From: UBA9653 sp014859835
GTDB lineage: Archaea > Thermoplasmatota > Thermoplasmata > UBA10834
Direction of reading: 5' to 3'
DNA: 16,567 bases
NCBI GenBank assembly: GCA_014859835.1
Contig: JACZKW010000068.1
Span: 1 to 16,567 of the forward strand
Below are positions 6,333 through 14,574 of this stretch, piece by piece; position 1 is the first letter of the stretch, and the number at the start of each line of letters is the position of its first letter. The translations under genes and the position numbers were made by a program. The notes under the pieces are model-generated. The model was not told where the DNA came from. It saw only the letters and a list, made by a program, of their open reading frames with translations, and did no database searches.

Positions 6333-9300
6333 ATGTACCTGAAAGAGATAGAGCTCGAGAATTTCAAATCGTTCGCTCGCAAGACAAGGATTCCGCTTCT
6401 GCACGGCTATACCTCGGTAACGGGTCCGAACGGTGCGGGAAAATCGAATGTCACTGATGCGATCCTCTTCGTACTTGGACCAAAGAGTTCAAGGGTGATC
6501 AGGGCGGGCAAGCTCACCGACCTCATATTCAACGGTGGGAAGGATAAGAAACCAGCAACCGAATGCAAGGTAAGCCTGATGTTCTCCAACGAGGACCGGT
6601 TGATACCCATCGACTCCAACACCGTGAAGCTCACGAGAGTCGTGAGGATATCCGAATCCGCCGATGGATACTACTCATACTTCTATGTCAACGACCGGAA
6701 ATCCTCTCTGGGAGAATTCGATAGTCTGCTGGCCAACGCCAGGATAAGTGCTGACGGCTACAATTTCGTTCAGCAGGGAGACATCACCAGGATCGTCGAG
6801 ATGAGCAATCTCGAGAGAAGGAGGATCCTGGATGACATCGCGGGGATAACGAAGTTCGACCAGGACATCCAGAACGCGGATAAGGAACGGGGAGTAGCGG
6901 AGGAGAATGTCGCTCGCCTGTCGATCATACTCGACGAGATCAGGAAGCAGATGAAGCAGCTCGAGAAGGACCGTGAAGGGGCTCTCAAATACAAGGACAT
7001 CCACGAGAGGCTCGCTTTTGCCAAGGCTGCCCTGGCCACGAAGCACCGCGACTCTGTCGATAGGGAGATCGCATCCCTTCATGAGCAGGTCGATAAGAAC
7101 ACCGCGGAGAAAGCAAAGGCCGAGGAGAAAAAGGGAGAACTGCACGACGAACATCGCCAGATCGCTGACGACCTCACCGCGATCGAGAACGAGATTGTGG
7201 AGAGAGGCGGCGAGGAGGCGAAACAGATCAAAGAGAAGATCGACAGCCTCAGGGTCGAACTCGCACGTGCGAAGGATGCGCAGGATAACACCGCCGAGAT
7301 GACCGAATCACTGGAGGAAGTGAAGGTCGCCCAGACCGAGGACATAAAGGCTGTGAAGAAGGACCTCACGGCTCTTGAGGAGAAGCTCGCCCCACTGGAA
7401 GAGGATCACAAGGTGAAATCGGGGACCCTTGAGAGCGACAGGAACGAATTGACTTCTCACAAGGACATGGTCTCTAAGACGGACTCGGAATTGAGCAACA
7501 TCCAGAAGGAGACGGTGGAGCTCGCAGTCAAGGTCACTTCGATGGACGAAAAGCACCACGCGCTCAAGCTCGAACTGGACAGATTGACCGAGCGCGAATC
7601 ACGTCTCAAGCTGGACATCGCGAACCTCGAGGAGACCAAGAAGACATATGAGTTCGAACTCAAGGATTCTGAATGGTCGCTCAAGGAGCTGAAGGACGAA
7701 ACTTTCAACTCTGGCAAGGGGATCAAGAAGCAGCAGGAGGAGTACTATGCCCTCAGGAACAAGGAGAAGAAACTGAGCCAGCAGTACCAGGACCTCGATA
7801 ACGCGATTAAGAGCCTTACCAGGGAATACAACCAGATAAAGGCGGAAGCGGAAGCCAAGGACCTGATAAAGAAGGGCTACAACTCTGCCACGAGCGCACT
7901 GATGGAGTGTCGGGACAGGGGTTCCATCAAGGGCATCCACGGAACGGTCGCGGAACTGGCGGACGTCTCTGAAGATTACGAAACCGCATTGAATGTCGCC
8001 GCAGGTCATAGGATGCAATCGATAGTCGTGGACAACGATGAGATCGCATCGCAGTGCATAAATCACTTGAAGAAGGACAAGCTCGGACGAGCTACTTTCC
8101 TACCACTCAACAAGATGCTGGACGGACGTCCCAGAGGGAAGGCGATCATGGCAGCCAACTCGAGTCTGGGATTCGCCATCGACCTCGTGAAGTTCGATGA
8201 GAAATATAGGACGGCGTTCTGGTTCGTCTTCGGAGACACCGTAGTCGTCAAGACCCTGGGCGATGCCCGGAAGCTCATGGGAGGCGTCAGACTCGTCACG
8301 CTCGAGGGGGAGCTCGCAGAGGCCAGCGGAGCGATGGTCGGAGGTACCCTCGATAGGAACCTGCTGAAGTTCGGCGCGGCCTCGGAGAGCAAGTTGGAGA
8401 AGAAATCCACAGAGCTGAGGGCCGCGATCGATTCGCAAGAGAATATCCAAGGAGAGCTAGCGGAACTCAAGACCAGATTGTCGGAACTCGAAGGCCAGAT
8501 AAGGGACTCGAACGCCAAGGACAGCGGGGAGAGCATCAGGATCAGCACGCTGCAGACAAAGAAAAAGGAGTTCGATCAGAAGCTCGCATCCATCGCGAAT
8601 GAACTCGAGATCAAGGGTAGAGAACTCACAGAATGCCTCGGGCTCATCGAGAAGGTCAATGTCGACATAGACCGGTTCGCCCAGGAGACCCAGAAGATAA
8701 AGATGAAGAAAGAGGCGATGGACAAGAAGCTCATGGACGCCACGCCGCACGAGCTCTCACAGAAGCTGAAGAAGCTTGAGAGCGAGATATTCGAATTATC
8801 CAGTGAAGTGAGCGCACTGAGCTCCGAGATACAGACGATTAGGAAGCAGATAGAGCTCGTGACTGGTCGAAAGAACGAGCTCACGGCTGGACTTGATACT
8901 ACGAACCAGAAGATAGAGGAGCTCAAAGCTAAGCATCAGGAGAGCCAGGAGAAGCAAGTCCAGGTCGACACCGAGCTAAAGGCTCTGCAGAACATGGAGA
9001 GGTCGATGGGGGACAAGCTCAATTCCCTGAGGACCAAGCGCGACAGCCTCTACAAGAAGAAGACGGACACGGAGTCGAGCATCGAGAAGCAGCTGATGAA
9101 GGCGCAGACCTGCGGAGACATAGTGCTCAGTCTTCAAACGAAGATCGCTGATACGAATAAGAGACTGCTGGACGCACAGACAGACTTGGCACAGTACGAA
9201 TCCATCGATCTGCCTCAGGACTTGCCGACGACGGAGGACCTGAAGGCGACCGTCATCGAGAGCGAGAGGACCATCAACACCCTCGGAAACGTCAACCTGA

Positions 9301-9938
9301 AAGCCATAGATGAGTTCGACGAGAAGAGGCTCAGACACGAAGAATTGAAGGAAGAGATATCCCAACTGAACAAACAGAATTCCAACCTGATGAAACTCGT
9401 GGCCGAACTCAACGACAAGAAGAAGGTCGGATTCTTGAAGATCTTCGGCGGCATAAACGAGAATTTCAAGAAGACCTTCGCCGAGCTTTCCGCAGGAGGA
9501 GACGCAGAACTGCTCCTCGAGAACGAGGAAGACCCGCTCTCAGGTGGACTCATAATCAAGGCGAGGCCAAAAGATAAGAAGGTCGTCAGGATGCACGCGC
9601 TCTCAGGAGGCGAGAAGAGTCTCACCGCGCTCAGTTTCATCTTCGCGATACAGGCGCACGAGCCATCGCCGTTCTACCTGCTCGACGAAGTCGACATGTT
9701 CCTCGATGGGGTCAACGCAGAGAATGTCGCTAAAGCGGTCAAGAGAAGCTCGAAGAACGCTCAGTTCATACAGATATCCTTGCGCAAGGTCACGCTCAAG
9801 GAATCAGATCACATCATAGGAGTCACGATGCAACGCGATGGCATGTCCGAGGTCGTCTTCAAACCAAACATCGGAGACATGGCGGACAACCCTGCCGAAC
9901 CCGCAGACCAGCCACCATTACAGGAGGAAGCCGCATGA
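6333..9938 (+). CDS. smc: chromosome segregation ATPase SMC
   Basis: SMC is the ATP-driven, ring-forming core of the prokaryotic condensin and here should act with the ScpA and ScpB encoded next. The product has 1201 residues, normal for the family. The N-terminal head carries Walker A GPNGAGKS (31-38) and the Q-loop region NFVQQGD (144-150). A first long coiled coil runs from about 175 to 525, rich in Lys/Glu heptads. The hinge lies at about 530-675, starting GSIKGIHG and ending near SGAMVGGTLDRN. A second coiled coil follows to about 1030. The C-terminal head has signature LSGGEKSLTAL (1090-1100) and Walker B FYLLDEVDMFLD (1114-1125) with catalytic Glu1119. A short acidic, proline-containing tail of about 22 residues ends the protein. 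The Met at 6333 is preferred over a TTG at 6300 because the conserved MYLKEIELENFKSF start lies there and GGGAG precedes it by nine bases. Confidence 0.97.
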   Translation: MYLKEIELENFKSFARKTRIPLLHGYTSVTGPNGAGKSNVTDAILFVLGPKSSRVIRAGKLTDLIFNGGKDKKPATECKVSLMFSNEDRLIPIDSNTVKLTRVVRISESADGYYSYFYVNDRKSSLGEFDSLLANARISADGYNFVQQGDITRIVEMSNLERRRILDDIAGITKFDQDIQNADKERGVAEENVARLSIILDEIRKQMKQLEKDREGALKYKDIHERLAFAKAALATKHRDSVDREIASLHEQVDKNTAEKAKAEEKKGELHDEHRQIADDLTAIENEIVERGGEEAKQIKEKIDSLRVELARAKDAQDNTAEMTESLEEVKVAQTEDIKAVKKDLTALEEKLAPLEEDHKVKSGTLESDRNELTSHKDMVSKTDSELSNIQKETVELAVKVTSMDEKHHALKLELDRLTERESRLKLDIANLEETKKTYEFELKDSEWSLKELKDETFNSGKGIKKQQEEYYALRNKEKKLSQQYQDLDNAIKSLTREYNQIKAEAEAKDLIKKGYNSATSALMECRDRGSIKGIHGTVAELADVSEDYETALNVAAGHRMQSIVVDNDEIASQCINHLKKDKLGRATFLPLNKMLDGRPRGKAIMAANSSLGFAIDLVKFDEKYRTAFWFVFGDTVVVKTLGDARKLMGGVRLVTLEGELAEASGAMVGGTLDRNLLKFGAASESKLEKKSTELRAAIDSQENIQGELAELKTRLSELEGQIRDSNAKDSGESIRISTLQTKKKEFDQKLASIANELEIKGRELTECLGLIEKVNVDIDRFAQETQKIKMKKEAMDKKLMDATPHELSQKLKKLESEIFELSSEVSALSSEIQTIRKQIELVTGRKNELTAGLDTTNQKIEELKAKHQESQEKQVQVDTELKALQNMERSMGDKLNSLRTKRDSLYKKKTDTESSIEKQLMKAQTCGDIVLSLQTKIADTNKRLLDAQTDLAQYESIDLPQDLPTTEDLKATVIESERTINTLGNVNLKAIDEFDEKRLRHEELKEEISQLNKQNSNLMKLVAELNDKKKVGFLKIFGGINENFKKTFAELSAGGDAELLLENEEDPLSGGLIIKARPKDKKVVRMHALSGGEKSLTALSFIFAIQAHEPSPFYLLDEVDMFLDGVNAENVAKAVKRSSKNAQFIQISLRKVTLKESDHIIGVTMQRDGMSEVVFKPNIGDMADNPAEPADQPPLQEEAA

Positions 9939-10873
9939 GCATGACAGCACCGGAGATGGATTGCGCACAGGTTCTGAACCATCTGATGTTTCAGAGATCT
10001 ATAATCGATGATGATATACAGGAGCAGCGGGAGGAGCGTATGGAAAGCTATGTCCGCACGGTCGAGGAGATCAGGGAGGGCACGCTCGTCCCATCCGAAG
10101 ACCCGTTCGAGAGAAGCGTCTCCATCGTCTTCGAGCTCGTGATCCAGCAGAAGTTCAATCCATGGGACATCAACCTGATCGAGTTCTCGAAACTATACAT
10201 GAACAGAATCAAGAAGGCGGACGAGGTCAACCTGATAATCGCGGGGAAGCTCGTGTACATGGCATGGGAGATCCTTCGCATGCAGACGGAGCTCGTGCTC
10301 CAGCGAGCAGACAAACCAGAAACTGTCGAGGTCATGTTCGATGGTTGGGAGCCCGAGGGGTTCGACCTGTTCGTAGACCCGTTCGAGCTCGGCGCCGGCG
10401 AGGCACTCCTCTACAGCGACGAGATGCCGATAGACGAGAAGGTCAGGCGCAAATCGGACAGGCCAGTGACGCTCATCGACCTGCTCGATGCATTCGAGGA
10501 GGCCAAGCAGGAGAGCGACATACGCAAGGAACTGTCGAAGTTCATGCAGAAGTACAGGAGGCCAGACTTCGACGACAAGGCGCACAAGGAGAGCCTCGAG
10601 GATGACATCGCCAATGTATGGGACAGGCTGCAGAAATGCGGAAGCGGACCGATACCCGTCGGCGACCTGTTCACCGCGGGGAAGGAAGACAGGATAACCG
10701 TGTTCGTCTCAGCGCTCTTCCTCGCGAAGATGGGGAAGATCAATATCTGGCAGGAAGAAGTGCCATACGGAATGATATTCGTGGAAGCGAAGGTACCATG
10801 GGATATCGCCCATCTCGAAGACGCGGTGACTGTACCCGAAGTCCCGGTCCAGAATATGTCGGTGGTCAAGTGA
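9935..10873 (+). CDS. scpA: segregation and condensation protein A (kleisin)
   Basis: ScpA is the kleisin that bridges the two SMC heads and binds ScpB. The protein has 312 residues, longer than many archaeal ScpA proteins. The family core begins around residue 59 with ERSVSIVFELVIQQ, followed by the hallmark NPWDINL at 75-81 and the helical segment KLVYMAWEILRMQTELVL (105-122). The acidic middle region 130-220 is the usual linker. The C-terminal winged helix spans about 225-290, with PVGDLF (241-246), DRITVFVSALFLAKMGKINI (252-271) and the following strand. Residues 1-58 form an extra charged, probably helical N-terminal segment. The ATG overlaps the smc stop (ATGA), and GGAGGA lies seven or so bases ahead, within smc, so translation should be coupled to smc. 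A second Met at residue 3 is an alternative start. Confidence 0.93.
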   Translation: MSMTAPEMDCAQVLNHLMFQRSIIDDDIQEQREERMESYVRTVEEIREGTLVPSEDPFERSVSIVFELVIQQKFNPWDINLIEFSKLYMNRIKKADEVNLIIAGKLVYMAWEILRMQTELVLQRADKPETVEVMFDGWEPEGFDLFVDPFELGAGEALLYSDEMPIDEKVRRKSDRPVTLIDLLDAFEEAKQESDIRKELSKFMQKYRRPDFDDKAHKESLEDDIANVWDRLQKCGSGPIPVGDLFTAGKEDRITVFVSALFLAKMGKINIWQEEVPYGMIFVEAKVPWDIAHLEDAVTVPEVPVQNMSVVK

Positions 10874-11385
10874 AGAGTGAGAGGATCGTCGAAGCCGAGC
10901 TCTTCTCCGCCGGCAAACCAGTGACAGTGACGGACCTATCCAAGAAATCCGGCCTTGACGCCAGAACAATAAGGGGTGCACTTCAGAAGCTCACTGAAGA
11001 ATACAACGATTCGGACAGAGCGATTGAGATATCCAAGATGGGACCGAAGTACTCGATGCAGGTCAAGAAGGATTACAAGGACTTGGCGTATAGGCTGGCG
11101 GACATGAACATACCGAAAGACGTCCTCAAGACCGCATCCCTGATCGCATATTATCAGCCTGTGCTGCAGAGCAAGCTCTTCGATCTCCTGGGCAGCAAGA
11201 TATACGACCATGTGAAGAAGCTTGAGGAGCTCAGGCTCGTCAAGACGAGGAAGAGGAAGAACAGCCTGGAGATCACGACGACAAAGAAGTTCATCGAGAC
11301 TTTCGGAATAGATGCCCGGTCCCGAGACGAGGTCAAGGCTTGGTTCGAGGGGGAGCTCGCCAAGAAGAAGGCTAAAAAGGCCTGA
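10870..11385 (+). CDS. scpB: segregation and condensation protein B
   Basis: ScpB is the dimeric winged-helix partner (kite protein) of ScpA in the SMC complex. The start is a GTG whose last bases overlap the scpA stop (GTGA), giving 171 residues. The frame is open farther upstream, but that part lies inside scpA and has no ScpB character. The first winged helix covers about 1-72, with ERIVEAELFSAGKPVTVTDL (4-23) typical of ScpB. The second covers about 80-150 and includes ASLIAYYQPVLQSKLFDLLG (89-108), the counterpart of the bacterial IIAYKQPI block, and the FIETFGI (141-147) motif near the end. The C-terminal tail GELAKKKAKKA is strongly basic. It is somewhat shorter than typical bacterial ScpB. 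Gene order smc-scpA-scpB with two 4-base overlaps shows a single operon. Confidence 0.92.
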   Translation: MKSERIVEAELFSAGKPVTVTDLSKKSGLDARTIRGALQKLTEEYNDSDRAIEISKMGPKYSMQVKKDYKDLAYRLADMNIPKDVLKTASLIAYYQPVLQSKLFDLLGSKIYDHVKKLEELRLVKTRKRKNSLEITTTKKFIETFGIDARSRDEVKAWFEGELAKKKAKKA

Positions 11386-11431
11386 ATTGGAGTTCACTCT
11401 GCGACCTATGTCAGCAGCGCCGATACACAAA

Positions 11432-11440
11432 GCTTTAAGT
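11432..11440 (+). promoter_or_regulatory. possible TATA box for the LSm gene
   Basis: GCTTTAAGT, preceded by the purine-rich ACAAA, ends 33 bases before the ATG at 11474 and could start a short-leader transcript. It is a weaker match than other promoters in the window, and read-through from scpB across the 88-bp gap is also possible. Confidence 0.35.
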
Positions 11441-11473
11441 GACCTGCGTACATTGCGAGTTCAGTGATTTCTG

Positions 11474-11689
11474 ATGGTCATGCCGCTCAGTTTGCTTGAG
11501 AAATCGATGAACAAGAAAGTCTCACTCCTACTCAAGGACAGCAGGACGCTTGAGGGTACCCTCATGGGATTCGACGATTACTTGAACATGGTTCTCGACG
11601 ACACCGAGGAGACGAACGGTGACCAGGTGAAGAGACTCGGAACGGTCATACTCCGCGGGAACAACGTCGTCAGCATAGCCCCGAAGTGA
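11474..11689 (+). CDS. archaeal Sm-like (LSm) RNA-binding protein
   Basis: LSm proteins assemble into six- or seven-membered rings that bind U-rich RNA and take part in RNA processing. The protein is 71 residues, the normal size for a single-domain archaeal LSm. The Sm1 motif runs from KKVSLLLKDSRTLEG (14-28) through GFDDYLNMVLDD (32-43), with the conserved Gly and Asp/Asn of the RNA pocket. The Sm2 motif is LGTVILRGNNVVSI (55-68), including the RGNN turn. The first Met is used here; the Met at residue 3 (11480) is an equally possible start. In many euryarchaea the LSm gene is followed by the gene for ribosomal protein L37e, but no L37e is present here, and a nucleotidyltransferase gene follows instead. 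Confidence 0.93.
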   Translation: MVMPLSLLEKSMNKKVSLLLKDSRTLEGTLMGFDDYLNMVLDDTEETNGDQVKRLGTVILRGNNVVSIAPK

Positions 11690-11748
11690 TGGCCTGCACG
11701 TTTCTGCAGATATTGATGGTTCAGCGTATGCGCCGACACTGAAGATGG

Positions 11749-11757
11749 TTTTATACA
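11749..11757 (+). promoter_or_regulatory. TATA box for the nucleotidyltransferase gene
   Basis: TTTTATACA contains the core TTTTATAC (11749-11756), which ends 23 bases before the ATG at 11780. This is again the spacing expected for leaderless transcription, and it separates this gene from the LSm gene upstream. Confidence 0.65.
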
Positions 11758-11779
11758 TCGAAGTCGTTCCACGGCTGAC

Positions 11780-12754
11780 ATGAAGGCAGTGTTGTTGGTC
11801 GGAGGGCTTGGCACTAGACTGCGGCCCCTGACATATCGTATTCCAAAACCACTCGTCCCGGTGATGGGGAAGCCACTCATCATGCATGCTGTGGACTCCC
11901 TCCCCGATGAAGTGGACGAGGTGATCATCCCTGTAGGGTACAAGAAGGAGGCCATGCAGGATTATCTCGAGAAGAATAGGCCGAAACGCAAGATCACGCT
12001 CGTCGACGAACCTGAACCGCTTGGCACCGGTGGGGCCGTGAAGAACGTTGAGGAGTACATCGATGGACCGTTCATGGTTCTGAACGGAGATATGATATCC
12101 TCGTTGGATCTCAACGGGTTCCTACGCTTCCACAGGGAAAAAGGAGGGATCGCGTCAATCTCGCTGTGGCAGGTCGAGGACCCATCCCCATTTGGCGTCG
12201 CCTTGCTGGATGAAGGCAATAGGATAACGAGATTCCAAGAGAAGCCGAAGAGGGAAGATGCATTCTCTGATTGGATCAATGCGGGAGCATATGCGCTCGA
12301 ATACGAGGTGCTGGATCACATAGGTGAGGGCTTTGTCTCAATGGAGCGAGAAGTCTTCCCGAAACTGCTTGACCGCGGCATGTATGGACTCAAGTTCGAC
12401 GGGCACTGGATCGACTGCGGGACCAGAGAGAACCTGCTGGGCGCGTTCAATATCCTGATGGGCACCGCGGGCAGCGTATCACCTGAGGCAGTGACCGAAG
12501 GAGCGGTCATAAATCACCCAGTCGTAGTCGAGAAGGGCGCAGTGATCGCCGGGGCGACAATCGGTCCAAATTCGTACATATCTGAGCGCGCAGTTGTGGG
12601 TCCGCTCTCAGATGTCCAAGGATCTGTCATCTACAGTGATGCACGAATCGGATCCAAGTGCAAGATCCGTGACTCGATAATTGATGAAGGCGTCACAATA
12701 CCGGATGCTGCGGAGATCGTTTCGAAGATCATGAGCCATACAGCAGATGAATGA
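11780..12754 (+). CDS. sugar-1-phosphate nucleotidyltransferase with C-terminal beta-helix
   Basis: This enzyme should activate a sugar-1-phosphate with an NTP to form an NDP-sugar. The 324-residue protein has the NTP_transferase domain at about 1-230: LLVGGLGTRLRPLTYRIPKP (5-24), GTGGAV (82-87), the metal-binding NGD (102-104), EKP (154-156), NAGAY (167-171) and HWIDCGTREN (209-218). A short hexapeptide-repeat (left-handed beta-helix) tail runs from about 240 to 310. The LVGG-GTRLRPLT start and the SMEREVFPKLL block (187-197) resemble mannose-1-phosphate guanylyltransferases. Glucose-1-phosphate thymidylyl/uridylyltransferases and archaeal GlmU-type enzymes share much of this. At 324 residues it is shorter than the roughly 400-residue bifunctional archaeal GlmU, which argues against a full acetyltransferase domain. 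It is convergent with the phosphate permease gene, 18 bases apart. The specific sugar and nucleotide are undecided. Confidence 0.88.
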   Translation: MKAVLLVGGLGTRLRPLTYRIPKPLVPVMGKPLIMHAVDSLPDEVDEVIIPVGYKKEAMQDYLEKNRPKRKITLVDEPEPLGTGGAVKNVEEYIDGPFMVLNGDMISSLDLNGFLRFHREKGGIASISLWQVEDPSPFGVALLDEGNRITRFQEKPKREDAFSDWINAGAYALEYEVLDHIGEGFVSMEREVFPKLLDRGMYGLKFDGHWIDCGTRENLLGAFNILMGTAGSVSPEAVTEGAVINHPVVVEKGAVIAGATIGPNSYISERAVVGPLSDVQGSVIYSDARIGSKCKIRDSIIDEGVTIPDAAEIVSKIMSHTADE

Positions 12755-12772
12755 ACTGTGGTCGCCTTCGTA

Positions 12773-13789
12773 TCAGAAGAACAACAGATAGCTCAGGAAC
12801 ATTAGTCCGGATATCGTTGCTGCTGCAGGTATAGTGAGTATCCACGCAATGACTATCTTTCTTCCGACACCCCATCTGACCGCTGAAACGCGTTTGGTCG
12901 CGCCAACACCCATGATTGCTCCGGATGCGGTGTGCGTCGTGCTTACGGGGATTCCAAATATCGCGGTCACGAGCAGCATGGTGGCAGCTCCCGTCTCTGC
13001 GCAGAACCCCTGGTATGGGTCTAGCTTCGTTATCCTGGAGGCCATGGTCTTCACAATCCTCCATCCTCCGAAGAATGTGCCGAGGGCGAGCATACCGCCA
13101 CAGGCGAACTTCATCCAGTTCTCCACCAGGAAATCTCCGGTCGCAAGAGTACCGGCTTCAATCATGATCACGGTCGCGATGATGCCCATGCCCTTCTGGG
13201 CATCGTTGGTACCATGAGTAACGGAGAGATAAGCCATCGAGCCAATCTGAAGCTTCCTGAACCATTTATTGACGAGGGATTTGGACGCCCTCTTCGCGAT
13301 TCTCATCACAAGAACTGCGAGGCAGAAGGCTATCGCCATTCCCGCGATAGGTGATATCACGATGAACGCTATGGTCTTCAAGACGCTGCTCCAGACCACT
13401 GCATCCACAAACCACACTGCACCTCCAGCCCCGACGAGACCTCCAATGAGCGCATGACTGCTGGAAGTAGGTATCCCAAACCACCAAGTGAAAATGTCCC
13501 AGATTATAGCACCCATTATCGCGCAGAACACCAAGGGGATCCCATATTCGGTAAGCAATGCGGTGTCGATTATTCCTTTCCCCATGGTCTTTGCGACCTC
13601 TATTCCTAGGAAGATACCCATGAAATTGAACACTGCAGCCAAACCGACGGCGTAGACGGGAGACAATACCTTAGTGGCCACAACCGTGGCTATCGAATTG
13701 GCGGAATCGTGAAAACCATTAACAAACTCGAAAGCCAGCGTGAGTCCGATTGTTATCAGGGCAAGTGCAGACAATCCCAGGAGTTCCAT
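12773..13789 (-). CDS. pit: PiT family inorganic phosphate transporter
   Basis: This permease is expected to import phosphate (as metal phosphate or with a cation) across the cytoplasmic membrane. The 338-residue protein is hydrophobic, with about ten membrane segments and the internal duplication of the family. The first-half signature GFHDSANSIATVVATKVL (25-42) and the GIPTSSSHALIGGLVG loop (105-120) are mirrored in the second half by HGTNDAQKGMGIIA (192-205) and GIPVSTTHTASGAIMGVG (279-296). The GF(H)DSAN form replaces the more common GANDVAN of bacterial PitA. The start ATG is preceded by GGTGGG and lies ten bases after the stop of the DUF47 gene, so both form one operon. Sulfate permeases of the same superfamily exist, but the DUF47 partner favours phosphate. 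Confidence 0.94.
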   Translation of the reverse strand: MELLGLSALALITIGLTLAFEFVNGFHDSANSIATVVATKVLSPVYAVGLAAVFNFMGIFLGIEVAKTMGKGIIDTALLTEYGIPLVFCAIMGAIIWDIFTWWFGIPTSSSHALIGGLVGAGGAVWFVDAVVWSSVLKTIAFIVISPIAGMAIAFCLAVLVMRIAKRASKSLVNKWFRKLQIGSMAYLSVTHGTNDAQKGMGIIATVIMIEAGTLATGDFLVENWMKFACGGMLALGTFFGGWRIVKTMASRITKLDPYQGFCAETGAATMLLVTAIFGIPVSTTHTASGAIMGVGATKRVSAVRWGVGRKIVIAWILTIPAAATISGLMFLSYLLFF

Positions 13790-13799
13790 CGATTCCCAC

Positions 13800-14429
13800 C
13801 TAGGAATTCTTGATAAAGATGTCCTTTATGACATCTGCAACATCTTCGCATTTGTCAGTGGCCATCTCGAGATGCTCGTAAATCTCCTTCAGCTTGATTA
13901 TCTCCAGGACATCCTTCGTCTTGAAAAGATTTGCGATAGCAGTGTGAGTGATATCGTCACCGACATTTTCCCAGCGGTTTATCTCGATACAGTGCTGGAG
14001 GATCTCATTTCTCCGTTTGAAGTTCTTGAGATCCTTCACAGCATGAGCGGTTTCGCGAACCGAACTGAGGACGACCTCGGTGAGCTTGACCATTTCTGGG
14101 GGTATGGTTTTGATCTCATATGCCCACATTCTGTGTGCAGCAGACTCCATATAGTCCAGGATATCATCGAGTCTGGATGCCAGCTTCGACATATCATCAT
14201 GGTCTATTGGGGTAACGAAGGTCTTGTTGAGCGCCTCGGCGATCGTATGCACAAGGTCGTCGCCTTTGTGCTCAATATCCTTCATCCGGTCCCGTTTCTC
14301 AGAGACGTTATTGTAATCCTTGACCATGTCAAGGAGAGACTCAGCCCCTTCAAGAACTACGCTCGCCTGTTGGTCCAGTAGGGAAAAGAAGTGCTTCTCC
14401 TGAGGAATAATCCATTCCTTAAATCCCAT
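13800..14429 (-). CDS. DUF47 family PhoU-like phosphate transport regulator
   Basis: DUF47 proteins are PhoU-like helical-bundle proteins usually encoded with PiT permeases and thought to control or assist them. The protein has 209 residues from the chosen start. It contains the two PhoU-type metal-binding signatures: DIEHKGDDLVHTI in the first half, paired with IDHDDMSKLASRLDDILDYM, and EINRWENVGDDI in the second half, with LEMATDKCEDVADVI near the C-terminus. No signal peptide or membrane segment is seen. The frame reaches an earlier ATG at 14468, but that codon overlaps a TATA-like element. The ATG at 14429 is preceded by AGGGGGG about nine bases away and begins MGFKEWIIPQEKHFF, a normal family N-terminus. 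The PiT gene starts ten bases after its stop. Confidence 0.92.
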   Translation of the reverse strand: MGFKEWIIPQEKHFFSLLDQQASVVLEGAESLLDMVKDYNNVSEKRDRMKDIEHKGDDLVHTIAEALNKTFVTPIDHDDMSKLASRLDDILDYMESAAHRMWAYEIKTIPPEMVKLTEVVLSSVRETAHAVKDLKNFKRRNEILQHCIEINRWENVGDDITHTAIANLFKTKDVLEIIKLKEIYEHLEMATDKCEDVADVIKDIFIKNS

Positions 14430-14453
14430 CGGGTACGCCCCCCTATGCATGTC

Positions 14454-14474
14454 AATATGAATCTGCATATTAAG
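14454..14474 (-). promoter_or_regulatory. promoter region of the DUF47-PiT operon
   Basis: On the minus strand, CTTAATAT (14467-14474) and TCATATT (14454-14460) are the two AT-rich candidates. The first ends 37 bases and the second 24 bases before the ATG at 14429. Only the second would give a leaderless message; the first would leave a short leader around the GGGGGG run. No phosphate-responsive site could be recognised. Confidence 0.4.
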
Positions 14475-14542
14475 GCTTGCGGAACCGTGCCGATGGCGAC
14501 ATCTAGCAACCGATTATTACGCATTTCGTTCATAGAGGAATA

Positions 14543-14551
14543 GCTTTTATC
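14543..14551 (+). promoter_or_regulatory. TATA box for glmM
   Basis: GCTTTTATC, with TTTTAT at 14545-14550, ends about 23-24 bases before the glmM ATG at 14575, predicting a leaderless transcript. It lies within the 145-bp divergent gap shared with the DUF47-PiT operon. Confidence 0.55.
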
Positions 14552-14574
14552 CTCAACTCGAATATCGTTGGACG

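Noticed and set aside
10618..10869. Upstream extension of the ScpB frame
   Set aside because: It is inside scpA in another frame and Arg-rich without ScpB features; the GTG at 10870 forms a typical GTGA overlap and starts the homology.
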